A DNA stretch of 64,000 nt from Prochlorococcus sp. AG-347-K10 (GCA_003278955.1 QCCB01000006.1:1-64000), one strand, 5' to 3'; counted from the first letter of the stretch, positions 40,876 to 48,719 are shown. Notes: generated by a model not told the origin, from the sequence alone. Program-made: numbers and translations.

Positions 40876-41694
40876 ATGGTTAGTTCGAAATTAATCAAGA
40901 GGGATAAATATTTTTTATCCCTCTTTTCATTTGGTAGTGAACCGAAAAAATTAAATAAAATATTTCTTCAAATAGCCTCACTTTTGCTTCCACTTTTAAT
41001 TTGGACATTAGTTTGTCAATTAAAACTTGTAAGTGAAATGTTTTTACCATCACCTTTAGCGGTCTTTTATTCTCTTTTTGATATGGCTGAAAGTGGAATA
41101 TTATTTGAAGATATTTTTGCAAGTACTGGTAGGGTATTTGCTGGTTTTATAATTGCAACAATTTTTTCAATTCCTTTAGGAATTTTAATGGGTTCTTTCC
41201 CTTCTTTTTGTGCGTTATGTGAACCATTAATTGCGATGCTTAGGTATATGCCTGCCGCTGCTTTTTCTCCTTTACTTATTATTTATTTAGGAATTGAAGA
41301 GGCTCCAAAAATTGCATTAATTTTCATTGGTACCGTTTACTTTAATGTTTTGATGGTTATGGATTCAGTAAAATTTGTACCCAAAGAACTCATTGAAACA
41401 ACGCTTACTTTAGGAGGTAATACAAAAGATTTATTGATCAGAGTTATAGCCAGATATTCATTGCCAAGTATTATAGATACTTTAAGAATTAATATTGCAA
41501 CTTCATGGAATTTAGTAATCGTTGCCGAGTTAATTGCAGCAGAAGTTGGTTTAGGTAAAAGGATTCAACTGGCTCAAAGATTTTTTCGCACAGATCAAAT
41601 ATTTGCAGAATTAATAGTGCTTGGATTAATAGGATTTGCTTTGGATATGAGTTTTAGATTGCTACTTAGACGTACATGTAAATGGGCTGTTTAA
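40876..41694 (+). CDS. ABC transporter permease
   Basis: 272 aa, six membrane segments, with the inner-membrane EAA-type loop around ETTLTLGGNTKDLLIRVIARYSLP. Partner of the adjacent binding protein and ATPase; its TAA is directly followed by the ATPase ATG. Confidence 0.9.
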   Translation: MVSSKLIKRDKYFLSLFSFGSEPKKLNKIFLQIASLLLPLLIWTLVCQLKLVSEMFLPSPLAVFYSLFDMAESGILFEDIFASTGRVFAGFIIATIFSIPLGILMGSFPSFCALCEPLIAMLRYMPAAAFSPLLIIYLGIEEAPKIALIFIGTVYFNVLMVMDSVKFVPKELIETTLTLGGNTKDLLIRVIARYSLPSIIDTLRINIATSWNLVIVAELIAAEVGLGKRIQLAQRFFRTDQIFAELIVLGLIGFALDMSFRLLLRRTCKWAV

Positions 41695-42456
41695 ATGAAA
41701 TTAGATGTTAATAATATTTCAAAATATTTTGGGGAAGGTTCAAATAGAAAAAAGGCAATTGAGGGAATAAGCTTTTCAATAAGTTCTGGCGAATTTAAAA
41801 CTCTTGTTGGGAGCTCTGGATCAGGTAAAAGTACTATATTGAGGATTATTGCTGGGCTTGAGAGTCCATCTAAAGGGAACGTAAAAGTAGATGGAAAAAT
41901 AGTTAGTGGACCAGGATTGGATAGAGGAATGGTTTTTCAGAAATATAGTCTTTTCCCTTGGCTCACAGCATCTGAGAATATTGCCTTTGGAATGAATTTA
42001 AATTCTTATAAGTTGAAAGAAATAAAATATAGGACATCTTATTTATTAGAAGTAGTAGGTCTTCAGGATTCGGGAAATAAGTATCCAAAAGAATTATCTG
42101 GAGGAATGCAACAAAGGGTTGCAATAGCAAGAGCTCTAGCGACTAACCCTAAAATTCTACTTTTAGATGAACCTTTTGGAGCCTTAGATTTACAGATAAG
42201 AGAATCTATGCAGAAATTTCTCTATGAATTATGGAAAAAAACTTCATTGACAGTTTTACTTATAACCCATGATATTGAAGAAGCATTAGCTCTCTCTCAG
42301 CAAATATGTATTTTAGCACCTAATCCTGGAAGAATCATAAAAGAAGTTAAGGTAGATCTACAAAAAGGAGATTTAGATAAATTGAAACTTGATTCGGATT
42401 TTGCAAAATTAAGATACGAGTTATCTGATTTTTTAAGAGGCCTCCAAAAAAAATAA
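41695..42456 (+). CDS. ABC transporter ATP-binding protein
   Basis: 253 aa. Walker A GSSGSGKST, Q-loop VFQKYSLFPWL, signature LSGGMQQRVAIARAL, Walker B ILLLDEPFGALD, H-loop LLITHDIEEAL. Nitrate/taurine importer subfamily. Starts immediately after the permease stop. Confidence 0.93.
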   Translation: MKLDVNNISKYFGEGSNRKKAIEGISFSISSGEFKTLVGSSGSGKSTILRIIAGLESPSKGNVKVDGKIVSGPGLDRGMVFQKYSLFPWLTASENIAFGMNLNSYKLKEIKYRTSYLLEVVGLQDSGNKYPKELSGGMQQRVAIARALATNPKILLLDEPFGALDLQIRESMQKFLYELWKKTSLTVLLITHDIEEALALSQQICILAPNPGRIIKEVKVDLQKGDLDKLKLDSDFAKLRYELSDFLRGLQKK

Positions 42457-42459
42457 ATA

Positions 42460-43482
42460 ATGTCAACTAGTTTTTTACCTACTTGGCTTTATAGCGAACA
42501 AAAAATTTTTGAACTTGAATTAGAAAACTATTCAAAAAAATATTGGCACCCATTGATTTTCATAGGAGAAATTAAACCTGGCGAAATATTGGAAAAAAAA
42601 TTCTTTAATCAATCATTATTAATCTCTTGTTCAGAAAAAAACTTAATAACTGTTTTCAAAAATAGATGCCCTCATCGTGGGTCAAAATTGTGTTTGCCAA
42701 AAACAAAATTAAATCCTTCTAAAAATATTTTTTGTCCTTACCATGGCTGGACTTTTGATAGTTTTGGCAAACTAAAAACCTTGCCATTAAAGTACAATTT
42801 TGAAACAAAAATAGAAACAGAGGATTATTTTTTAGAAAAAGTTAACTCTTTAATAAATGGACCTTTAATTTGGATTAATTTCAGCAACAAACCAATATCT
42901 ATAGATGATCAAATTGAGCTTGTTGGGAGAAAATGTAATGATCAATGGGATATGAATTACAATATTTTTTCTGAATTTTCTGATACCTTAAATTGCAATT
43001 GGAAAATTGCCCATGACAATACACTGGACGATTATCATGTAGCAATAGCTCATAAAGATACCCTACATAAAGAACAAGGTCCAATTAAAAACTACAGGTA
43101 TTTCTTCAGTGAATTTTGTAATGTACTTGTTACCCCTCTTAGTAGTGAAGGAAATCTATATACCTTTGGATTACTCCCATGGACCCACCTAATAATCTGG
43201 CCTGGTAAAGGGATTGTTTTAATAAATTATCTTCCTAAAAATATTGGTCAGTGTATTATTGAAATTAAATTAGCCTCTGCTTCTTTATGTAAAAATGATT
43301 TAGAAAATTGGAAAAAAAGTATATTAGAATTTCTTGGAGAAGATAAAGTTATTGTCGAATCAGTTCATAAGTCTTATCTCGAAAATTTTAAACTTGGTCC
43401 GCCTAATAGACTTGAACAAAGGATTATACACTGGCAAAATATTTATAAAGATTTTCTAAATGCATCAGGCATTGCTTTCTAA
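42460..43482 (+). CDS. Rieske non-heme iron oxygenase
   Basis: 340 aa. Rieske cluster ligands CPH (Cys70, His72) and CPYH (Cys92, His95), 19 residues apart; the mononuclear iron site is in HDNTLDDYHVAIAHKDTLH. It is an oxygenase alpha subunit with no reductase beside it. Three bases after the ATPase, so part of the operon; oxidising a substituted guanidine is inference. Confidence 0.86.
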   Translation: MSTSFLPTWLYSEQKIFELELENYSKKYWHPLIFIGEIKPGEILEKKFFNQSLLISCSEKNLITVFKNRCPHRGSKLCLPKTKLNPSKNIFCPYHGWTFDSFGKLKTLPLKYNFETKIETEDYFLEKVNSLINGPLIWINFSNKPISIDDQIELVGRKCNDQWDMNYNIFSEFSDTLNCNWKIAHDNTLDDYHVAIAHKDTLHKEQGPIKNYRYFFSEFCNVLVTPLSSEGNLYTFGLLPWTHLIIWPGKGIVLINYLPKNIGQCIIEIKLASASLCKNDLENWKKSILEFLGEDKVIVESVHKSYLENFKLGPPNRLEQRIIHWQNIYKDFLNASGIAF

Positions 43483-43597
43483 AATAATTACTATTTAGTT
43501 CACAAATATTATTAATTAAATTTTTAATTTGGTAGGGATTTGACTACATATTTAATATGCTTTATTGATAATGTAGTTAAGTACAAAAAAGTTGATT

Positions 43598-43915
43598 ATG
43601 AAAAATTTTATACTAATAATAGTCTCTTTATCTTTCTTATCTTCTTGCAGTAATGACAAAGATTTTTTTCTCACTAAGGGGAACGCTTTGTTAAGTTGCG
43701 GAGGTAAATCTCGTATTATCGAAAATGATAAAGAAGAGATAATTAATACTGAAGTTAAGGATTTAAGAGATGGAATTGGTAAATACGTTGAATTTACAGT
43801 TGTTGAGACTGATAAAAAAGGAGGCAAATATAGGATTATTAATTGTTTCCCAAGTGAAGAACCACAAGATTCAATAATAAAAACTGTTAAAACAAATTAT
43901 AAATTAAGTAATTAA
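43598..43915 (+). CDS. Putative lipoprotein, 105 aa
   Basis: ATG at 43598 preferred over the track's TTG. MKNFILIIVSLSFLSSC is a lipoprotein leader with the lipobox cysteine. The rest is small, polar, with two further cysteines. Function unknown. Confidence 0.62.
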   Translation: MKNFILIIVSLSFLSSCSNDKDFFLTKGNALLSCGGKSRIIENDKEEIINTEVKDLRDGIGKYVEFTVVETDKKGGKYRIINCFPSEEPQDSIIKTVKTNYKLSN

Positions 43916-43943
43916 AAGTTATTTAAAAATAATTAGCTTACCT

Positions 43944-44798
43944 TTAAGCTGAGATTTTTGATGATTTGATAATTTCCCATGCTTCTGGTGCGGTATCTGC
44001 ATATTGGAAAAGATTTAAGTTTTCATCTGAAATTAATCCAAGATCAGCTAGATATTCGAAGTTAATTATCTTATTCCAATAATCTCTACCAAAAAGTATG
44101 ATTGGGATTTTAGTTTTCATTCCTGTTTGACAAAGTGTCAATAGTTCAAATAATTCATCTAGTGTTCCAAAACCTCCAGGGAAAAATACAGCGGCTACAG
44201 ATCGCATTACAAAATGGATCTTTCGTAATGCAAAATAATTAAACTTAAAGCAAAGACCGGGAGTTATAAAAGCATTTGGGATTTGTTCATTAGGCAGACT
44301 GATATTTAACCCTATAGATTTACAATTTGCTTCAAATGCACCTCTATTAGCAGCTTCCATAATTCCTGGCCCCCCACCTGTCACAATCACATGAGAATTA
44401 CAGTTTTTATTTTGATTACTAATTGAAGCAAGTTTAGAAAACTCCCTTGCGGATTGATAGTAATGACTCATAAGAAGCAAATTTTCTAATCTATTTAAAT
44501 TTCGTTTTAAAAGTATCGATTTAGGATTTTTTTTAAGCAACTCTTCTATATTTTCAAGTCTCTTTTTTATATTTACTTCTTCTGTAATGCTTGCGCCTCC
44601 AAAAATAATTATTGTTGAAAGAATTTTATTTTCTTCAAGGATTAAATCTGGTTTAGTAATTTCAAGAAGCATTCTGACTCCACGCATTTCATTTCGGCTA
44701 AGTAAACCAATATCTTCGTGAGCCAATTTATAAGTATCAGAATTAATAATTAAATTCAGGTTTTTTAAATTATTAATAGGGGATATATGTTTTTTCAT
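43944..44798 (-). CDS. LOG-family protein (lysine decarboxylase-like)
   Basis: 284 aa from the ATG at 44798; the track's TTG at 44807 overlaps the neighbour more. Signature motifs GGGPGIMEAANRGAFE and PGGFGTLDELFE define the LOG/TIGR00730-type nucleosidase fold. About 90 N-terminal residues precede the core. It may release a base from a nucleotide; the substrate is unproved. Confidence 0.87.
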   Translation of the reverse strand: MKKHISPINNLKNLNLIINSDTYKLAHEDIGLLSRNEMRGVRMLLEITKPDLILEENKILSTIIIFGGASITEEVNIKKRLENIEELLKKNPKSILLKRNLNRLENLLLMSHYYQSAREFSKLASISNQNKNCNSHVIVTGGGPGIMEAANRGAFEANCKSIGLNISLPNEQIPNAFITPGLCFKFNYFALRKIHFVMRSVAAVFFPGGFGTLDELFELLTLCQTGMKTKIPIILFGRDYWNKIINFEYLADLGLISDENLNLFQYADTAPEAWEIIKSSKISA

Positions 44799-44799
44799 T

Positions 44800-45318
44800 T
44801 CAAACAAGAGTTTTAACTTTTCTTTCTAGAGGACTAAAATAGACTCTTTTGATTTTGTTATTTTCGTAAATCCAATAAACAGGCGGACTTTTTCTTGCCT
44901 TAATTAAATTAATTTTGTCTAACTTTTGAGGGGTAAATTCTTTAGAAGGATCAAAAAATTTATCTCTCTTGGGTTGGTTTAAAACAATACTACCTTCTTT
45001 CCCTGAGATAGATCTGTGATAAGTTCCTACAGGAATTTCTAATGCTCCCATAAATCTATTTAAATAAATCACATGATGAGGTTCATCCCAGGAAGGATTT
45101 ATTAAAACAAATGTCCTTTCTCCAGTGATAACTAAATTGTGGTCAATTTGATGATTGTGAACGTAATATTGCTCATCTTTTAAATCATCTGGAGGAGATA
45201 TAGCTTCTCCAGAATGGATCACAACATCAGAACCGTTAGAACTATCTATGCCTGCATCGAAGAATGTGACTTTTGGAGTCTCTCTAAAAATATTTATTGG
45301 GAAGAATCTTAATTCCAT
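44800..45318 (-). CDS. Conserved cupin-like protein, 172 aa
   Basis: YYVHNHQIDHNLVITGERTFVLINPSW and GTYHRSISGKEGSIVLNQPKRD give a cupin-like pattern with several histidines. One base upstream of the LOG gene, so cotranscribed. Function not recognised; sugar-epimerase-like folds are possible. Confidence 0.68.
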   Translation of the reverse strand: MELRFFPINIFRETPKVTFFDAGIDSSNGSDVVIHSGEAISPPDDLKDEQYYVHNHQIDHNLVITGERTFVLINPSWDEPHHVIYLNRFMGALEIPVGTYHRSISGKEGSIVLNQPKRDKFFDPSKEFTPQKLDKINLIKARKSPPVYWIYENNKIKRVYFSPLERKVKTLV

Positions 45319-45397
45319 AGTGCTAACTCCCTTTTAGAAAATTTATAAATACTAATAAAAATTTATTTACTTTTTAAAAACAGCTATTTAATTTTTT

Positions 45398-45544
45398 TTA
45401 ATTGCAACAAACCAGGCAATCTTCTTGATTTGGATAATCTATACATTCTTTATTTAAAATTTCTTCTAAAAAATCTACTTTTTTAACATAATCAAGATCT
45501 TTTAATTTTTTGTTTGGAACCGTGAACTGAGTTTGTAGTTTCAT
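45398..45544 (-). CDS. Microprotein family F, copy 1 (48 aa, not in ORF track)
   Basis: Polar body and cysteine-rich C-terminus NKECIDYPNQEDCLVCCN. The neighbouring protein at 45748-45900 ends NNECTEHPSNNHCKIFCD, sharing C-x8-C-x3-C spacing with a proline four residues after the first Cys. Confidence 0.68.
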   Translation of the reverse strand: MKLQTQFTVPNKKLKDLDYVKKVDFLEEILNKECIDYPNQEDCLVCCN

Positions 45545-45559
45545 TTTCTATTCTCCTAA

Positions 45560-45661
45560 TTAATACTGTTTTTTGAATCCATTCCAAGTTTGAGAAAACC
45601 TTAATCCCAGATAAGAAATTAAAATTGTCCAAAATAAAATTTCTATACCTAAATTAGTCAT
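45560..45661 (-). CDS. Tiny membrane protein, 33 aa (not in ORF track)
   Basis: MTNLGIEILFWTILISYLGLRFSQTWNGFKKQY: one helix, basic tail, AAGGAGG-type ribosome site upstream (GGAGGC). It lies 15 bases upstream of the family F gene, probably one transcript. Confidence 0.55.
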   Translation of the reverse strand: MTNLGIEILFWTILISYLGLRFSQTWNGFKKQY

Positions 45662-45710
45662 TTGCTTGGCCTCCTTTCTTACTGATTATTCTTTAGTACG
45701 GGTATTATGT

Positions 45711-45740
45711 AAAAATCAAGCGTAAGAATACCTAAAAGTT
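45711..45740 (-). promoter_or_regulatory. Shared upstream motif, copy 2
   Basis: Same block as at 36101-36131: TTTTAGGTATT...CTTGATT on the minus strand, here 50-80 bases upstream of the 45661 start. Confidence 0.45.
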
Positions 45741-45747
45741 AAAGTTT

Positions 45748-45900
45748 TTAATCACAAAAAATCTTGCAATGGTTGTTACTAGGATGTTCTGTACATTCAT
45801 TATTCCAATAAGCTTCAGTTTTTTTGAGCTTATTATCAAATGAAAGGTCTTTTTTATCCAAATTAATTTCTTGGATAGTAAATGTGTCATATAGTGCCAT
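45748..45900 (-). CDS. Microprotein family F, copy 2 (50 aa)
   Basis: The start is reset from the track's 46005 to ATG 45900, which has AAAGGGG upstream and matches the size of its paralogue. The cysteine-rich tail ECTEHPSNNHCKIFCD is shared with 45398-45544. Confidence 0.65.
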   Translation of the reverse strand: MALYDTFTIQEINLDKKDLSFDNKLKKTEAYWNNECTEHPSNNHCKIFCD

Positions 45901-45959
45901 AAGACTTACCCCTTTACTAAAACTATGTTCTAATTCATTTGAATAGTAAATTTCAAGTT

Positions 45960-45995
45960 TTATGTGTGCGGTAAGAGGAACAAAATTGTACGGAT
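45960..45995 (-). promoter_or_regulatory. Shared upstream element, copy 2
   Basis: TATGTGTGCGGT...GAGGAAC...GTACGGA on the plus strand, as at 29805-29841. It lies inside the track's extended ORF, another reason to prefer the shorter gene. Confidence 0.5.
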
Positions 45996-46137
45996 TAAGG
46001 ATCAAAAAAAAATCTCAAATTATGAATAATTGCAAGGAAAATATCTTCAAAAAATTTATTCCAATTTTAAAAAAATTTGTATAAATTTTGCTAGAAATTT
46101 TATTCTTTTAATACCTTCTTATGTCTACTAGTATCTA

Positions 46138-46275
46138 TCATTCATCTAATCTATCTGCATATTCTCTTAAAATCTCAGCCATCTTTTGATGTGGAATTTC
46201 TTGTCGATATTCTCTACAAAAATCAAAAAATTTATCTAATAAATCTTTATTGGAAAAGATATAAAAATTAGCGTC
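46138..46275 (-). pseudogene. Frame with conserved-looking C-terminus but no canonical start
   Basis: Open frame encoding NKDLLDKFFDFCREYRQEIPHQKMAEILREYADRLDE. It begins overlapping the stop of the 31-aa gene but has no ATG/GTG/TTG in the first ~25 codons. It may be 5' truncated, or use a rare start by coupling. Confidence 0.4.
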
Positions 46276-46363
46276 TCATTTTAAAAGTAAAGTATGCAAA
46301 CCCACCAAGCAATAAAAGACTTACAACCCCATAAGTAATCGCTATGCCGTAGATGTAAGTCAT
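46268..46363 (-). CDS. Micro-operon gene 3: membrane protein, 31 aa
   Basis: MTYIYGIAITYGVVSLLLLGGFAYFTFKMRR, one helix. The ATG overlaps the previous TGA (ATGA). Not in the ORF track. Confidence 0.6.
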   Translation of the reverse strand: MTYIYGIAITYGVVSLLLLGGFAYFTFKMRR

Positions 46364-46500
46364 TTATTTATAAAGACATAAGCAGAATATAAATAAACTA
46401 AGAAAACTCCAATAGCTATGGAACTTCCATAAATAAGAAAGTTCCAAAATCTATATAATTTAGGTTTTTTAAATTCTTTTTCTTCTTCTTTAGTAATCAT
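46360..46500 (-). CDS. Micro-operon gene 2: membrane protein, 46 aa
   Basis: MITKEEEKEFKKPKLYRFWN, then one helix (FLIYGSSIAIGVFLVYLYSA). The ATG overlaps the previous TGA, and its own TGA overlaps the next ATG. Confidence 0.62.
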   Translation of the reverse strand: MITKEEEKEFKKPKLYRFWNFLIYGSSIAIGVFLVYLYSAYVFINK

Positions 46501-46613
46501 TTATTTTCTTTTTCTTTTCTGGCAGCATTACCTTTTGCTCTTAATACCAAAGTTATCGTAAGGGCAGCGCTTAATATCACAGCATCAATTAATAGGTGCG
46601 GGGAAATATTCAT
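46497..46613 (-). CDS. Micro-operon gene 1: membrane protein, 38 aa
   Basis: MNISPHLLIDAVILSAALTITLVLRAKG plus a lysine-rich tail. First of three genes chained by ATGA overlaps. Not in the ORF track. Confidence 0.62.
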   Translation of the reverse strand: MNISPHLLIDAVILSAALTITLVLRAKGNAARKEKENK

Positions 46614-46671
46614 CAGCTGCAAAGAGAAATAAGAAGAGTCATTATCTTTTCAGCAATAAATCTATTAAACA

Positions 46672-46720
46672 TTAAAAAAGAGGGATTTATCCCTCTAAGT
46701 TTAGATCTACTGTCAATCAT
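46672..46720 (-). repeat. Hairpin/U-run repeat element, copy 2
   Basis: Minus strand TTGACA, GATCTAAACTTAGAGGG-loop-CCCTCT, U-run. It lies after the 46766-46921 gene, where it can terminate, and before the micro-operon. Confidence 0.65.
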
Positions 46721-46765
46721 AGTCTACTTAAGCTTTTTAGCTTCTCTAAAAAAACAGTATTTTAT

Positions 46766-46921
46766 TTAGCCAGAGCAAGAGAAGGCACCTGCAAGAATAT
46801 TTTTAAAAATTGGTGCTTGACCCAAGGCATACAAAAAGAAAGTTGATGATGCGAGAGTAATAGCTATTTTAGAAGCCCTGTTAACTTTCAAATTTGATAC
46901 TTTTGCAAATGCAGAGTTCAT
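46766..46921 (-). CDS. Membrane microprotein, 51 aa (not in ORF track)
   Basis: MNSAFAKVSNLKVNRASKIAITLASSTFFLYALGQAPIFKNILAGAF: one or two hydrophobic stretches. A terminator-type hairpin follows 45 bases on. Function unknown. Confidence 0.58.
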   Translation of the reverse strand: MNSAFAKVSNLKVNRASKIAITLASSTFFLYALGQAPIFKNILAGAFSCSG

Positions 46922-46997
46922 TTGTTCTTTAATTTATTAATTTTATAATAGCTGCAAAAATTAAATATTCAGCATCAATATTTACTAAAGAATAATT

Positions 46998-47213
46998 TTA
47001 TTGCTCCTTTTTCTCAGCTTGCATTTTTACTAGCTCAAATTCTTTTTTAGAAACTATTCTGATTTTGTATGCTGGATATCTTGTCTTCCACCATTTATTG
47101 ATCGAAATAGCTACTCCTTCTAAATTTTGGGTACAAATATTGACCCATAGAGTTTTAGTTTCAACTTCTTTGTAGAATTCCCAACTTGTAGGTGAAGCCA
47201 TTAAAAATCTCAT
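46998..47213 (-). CDS. Conserved small hypothetical, 71 aa
   Basis: SWEFYKEVETKTLWVNICTQNLEGVAISINKWWKTRYPAYKIRIVSKKEFELVKMQAEKKEQ: beta-alpha pattern, soluble. The start may be the internal ATG four residues in (MASPTSWEF). Function unknown. Confidence 0.6.
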   Translation of the reverse strand: MRFLMASPTSWEFYKEVETKTLWVNICTQNLEGVAISINKWWKTRYPAYKIRIVSKKEFELVKMQAEKKEQ

Positions 47214-47522
47214 ATGAGAAAATTCAATAAATTATGGAAAATGGTCCATAAGCTAAAACTTTTTTTAATAAGAGGATTTAGTTGAAGATATAGAGTTTTC
47301 ATTAAGTGGTAATAATAAACTTTTAATAAAAGATTTACATCACGTTCGTCTTCTAAGGAAAGTATTACCTTAATTTTATAACGAGTTTCTATTAAAAAAT
47401 ATCTCCGCAAAGAAGGGGCCAAAATTGACCCCTCTTGGTGAAACTCTTCCAAAGAAACACCATTAAAATCTTACTCTGAAAGTTGCAAAGTTAAACAAAT
47501 TAACAAAATCAAAATTAACAAT

Positions 47523-47732
47523 TTATGCGGCCTTTTTAAAAGGGTTCATATTCCTCAAAAAGTTGTTACTTTTGCGGGTACTCATTTTTCTATATCTTTG
47601 ATTTATATCCAGGATATACTTTCTAGCTTTCTTATCACTTTCAATTTTCTTTTTTCGAAGACGTAAAGCCCTTAAATCTTCTATGGACATGAGGCCATCA
47701 TCTTCATTGAAATTTAAATGATCAAATTGCAT
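47523..47732 (-). CDS. Basic small hypothetical, 69 aa
   Basis: An acidic start (MQFDHLNFNEDDGLMSIEDLRAL) and a very basic body (RLRKKKIESDKKARKYI...). Could bind nucleic acid; no domain recognised. Confidence 0.58.
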   Translation of the reverse strand: MQFDHLNFNEDDGLMSIEDLRALRLRKKKIESDKKARKYILDINQRYRKMSTRKSNNFLRNMNPFKKAA

Positions 47733-47877
47733 CAGTTTAAGAAATTAAGTTTCTTCTTTAAGTGCAAGATTAACAACCTTATCATTATTTGCAATAGAGA
47801 TAATTAACCAACTTAACTCAAATTAGTTATTAAATTTTCAGAAAGCTATGAATTTAATTATTAAAAACTTACTAAAA

Positions 47878-47997
47878 TCAAGAAAAATTTTTGATTGAAT
47901 TAGATGGAACTTCTACAGATACAAATGATTCTCCATAATGAGATTCGGCTGATCTTATAAGTAACCAGTAAAAGAAATTAACTAAAGCTTTCTCCAC
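47878..47997 (-). CDS. Microprotein family C, copy 2 (39 aa, GTG start, not in ORF track)
   Basis: GTG at 47997. EKALVNFFYWLLIRSAESHYGES aligns along its length with the 36824-36931 protein; the C-termini differ. Homology fixes the unusual start. Confidence 0.65.
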   Translation of the reverse strand: MEKALVNFFYWLLIRSAESHYGESFVSVEVPSNSIKNFS

Positions 47998-48400
47998 GAG
48001 GATTTAGCAACTAATTTAAATAAACTCATCATTTTTGTAATAGCAATATACAAAATAAATTTATTACGCAACCAATATATTTACCTCATAAAGCATAGTT
48101 GCATATTAATTAAGAAAAATTTGCACTCTCAGGCCTTAGGCAGCGGTCTTAATCCTAGTGGAATATTGGACTTAAATTTGCTCTATTTTTTTAGCAAAAG
48201 AAAAATAGCACTGCAAGGTAACTAGATCTCCAATTATTATATTTAATTCTGAATAAGCCTTTATCGGTTAATTGATCAAGAGTATCTGAGCAAATGTCGG
48301 TGTTGTTTATTGTATAATTATGTTACAAACATTAGTTATATCAATGGATTCAGTATTTTTGCTCATTGATTAATTAATTCTAATAATAATATTATTATTA
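47998..48400. other. 403-bp gene-free stretch
   Basis: No ORF. A relatively G+C-rich island (about 48130-48165, CTCAGGCCTTAGGCAGCGGT) stands out and could be part of a structured RNA. The motif TCAGTATTTTTGCTCATTGATT lies near its right end. Confidence 0.4.
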
Positions 48401-48514
48401 ATGCCTAAACAAGGTTTAATTTTGAAAAAAATAATTAATTTTTTTAAACTACTTAAGAGAAGAATTGACATTCTCAATGCAGAGGCTGAATTAAAATTTA
48501 TATTGGAAAACTAA
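48401..48514 (+). CDS. Basic amphipathic microprotein, 37 aa (not in ORF track)
   Basis: MPKQGLILKKIINFFKLLKRRIDILNAEAELKFILEN is strongly amphipathic and basic. Followed four bases later by another small gene. Unknown. Confidence 0.48.
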   Translation: MPKQGLILKKIINFFKLLKRRIDILNAEAELKFILEN

Positions 48515-48517
48515 ATA

Positions 48518-48664
48518 ATGGGATTTCCACATTGCCCTATTTGTGTAGTTCTGGCATTTGTTTCAGTTTTTATGGGAGTTACTCGTAGTTATATGTTCTA
48601 TATTCTTTTCAGGGAGTTTCTGAGAGCAGAATCTAATTTTAAATTGAAGTTTAGTTTCTATTAA
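48518..48664 (+). CDS. Small membrane protein, 48 aa (not in ORF track)
   Basis: MGFPHCPICVVLAFVSVFMGVTRSYMFYILFREFLRAES: two short hydrophobic stretches and a CPIC motif at the N-terminus. Likely cotranscribed with the preceding ORF. Confidence 0.5.
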   Translation: MGFPHCPICVVLAFVSVFMGVTRSYMFYILFREFLRAESNFKLKFSFY

Positions 48665-48719
48665 TTGTTGACATCTAAGTATAAATACTTTATAAATAGA
48701 TTGTAGTTAATACTACAAA

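Noticed and set aside
47210-47452. 80-aa minus ORF in track
   Set aside because: Covers a terminator-like inverted repeat (AAGGGG...CCCCTC, about 47413-47440), has implausible composition, and overlaps a better gene start.
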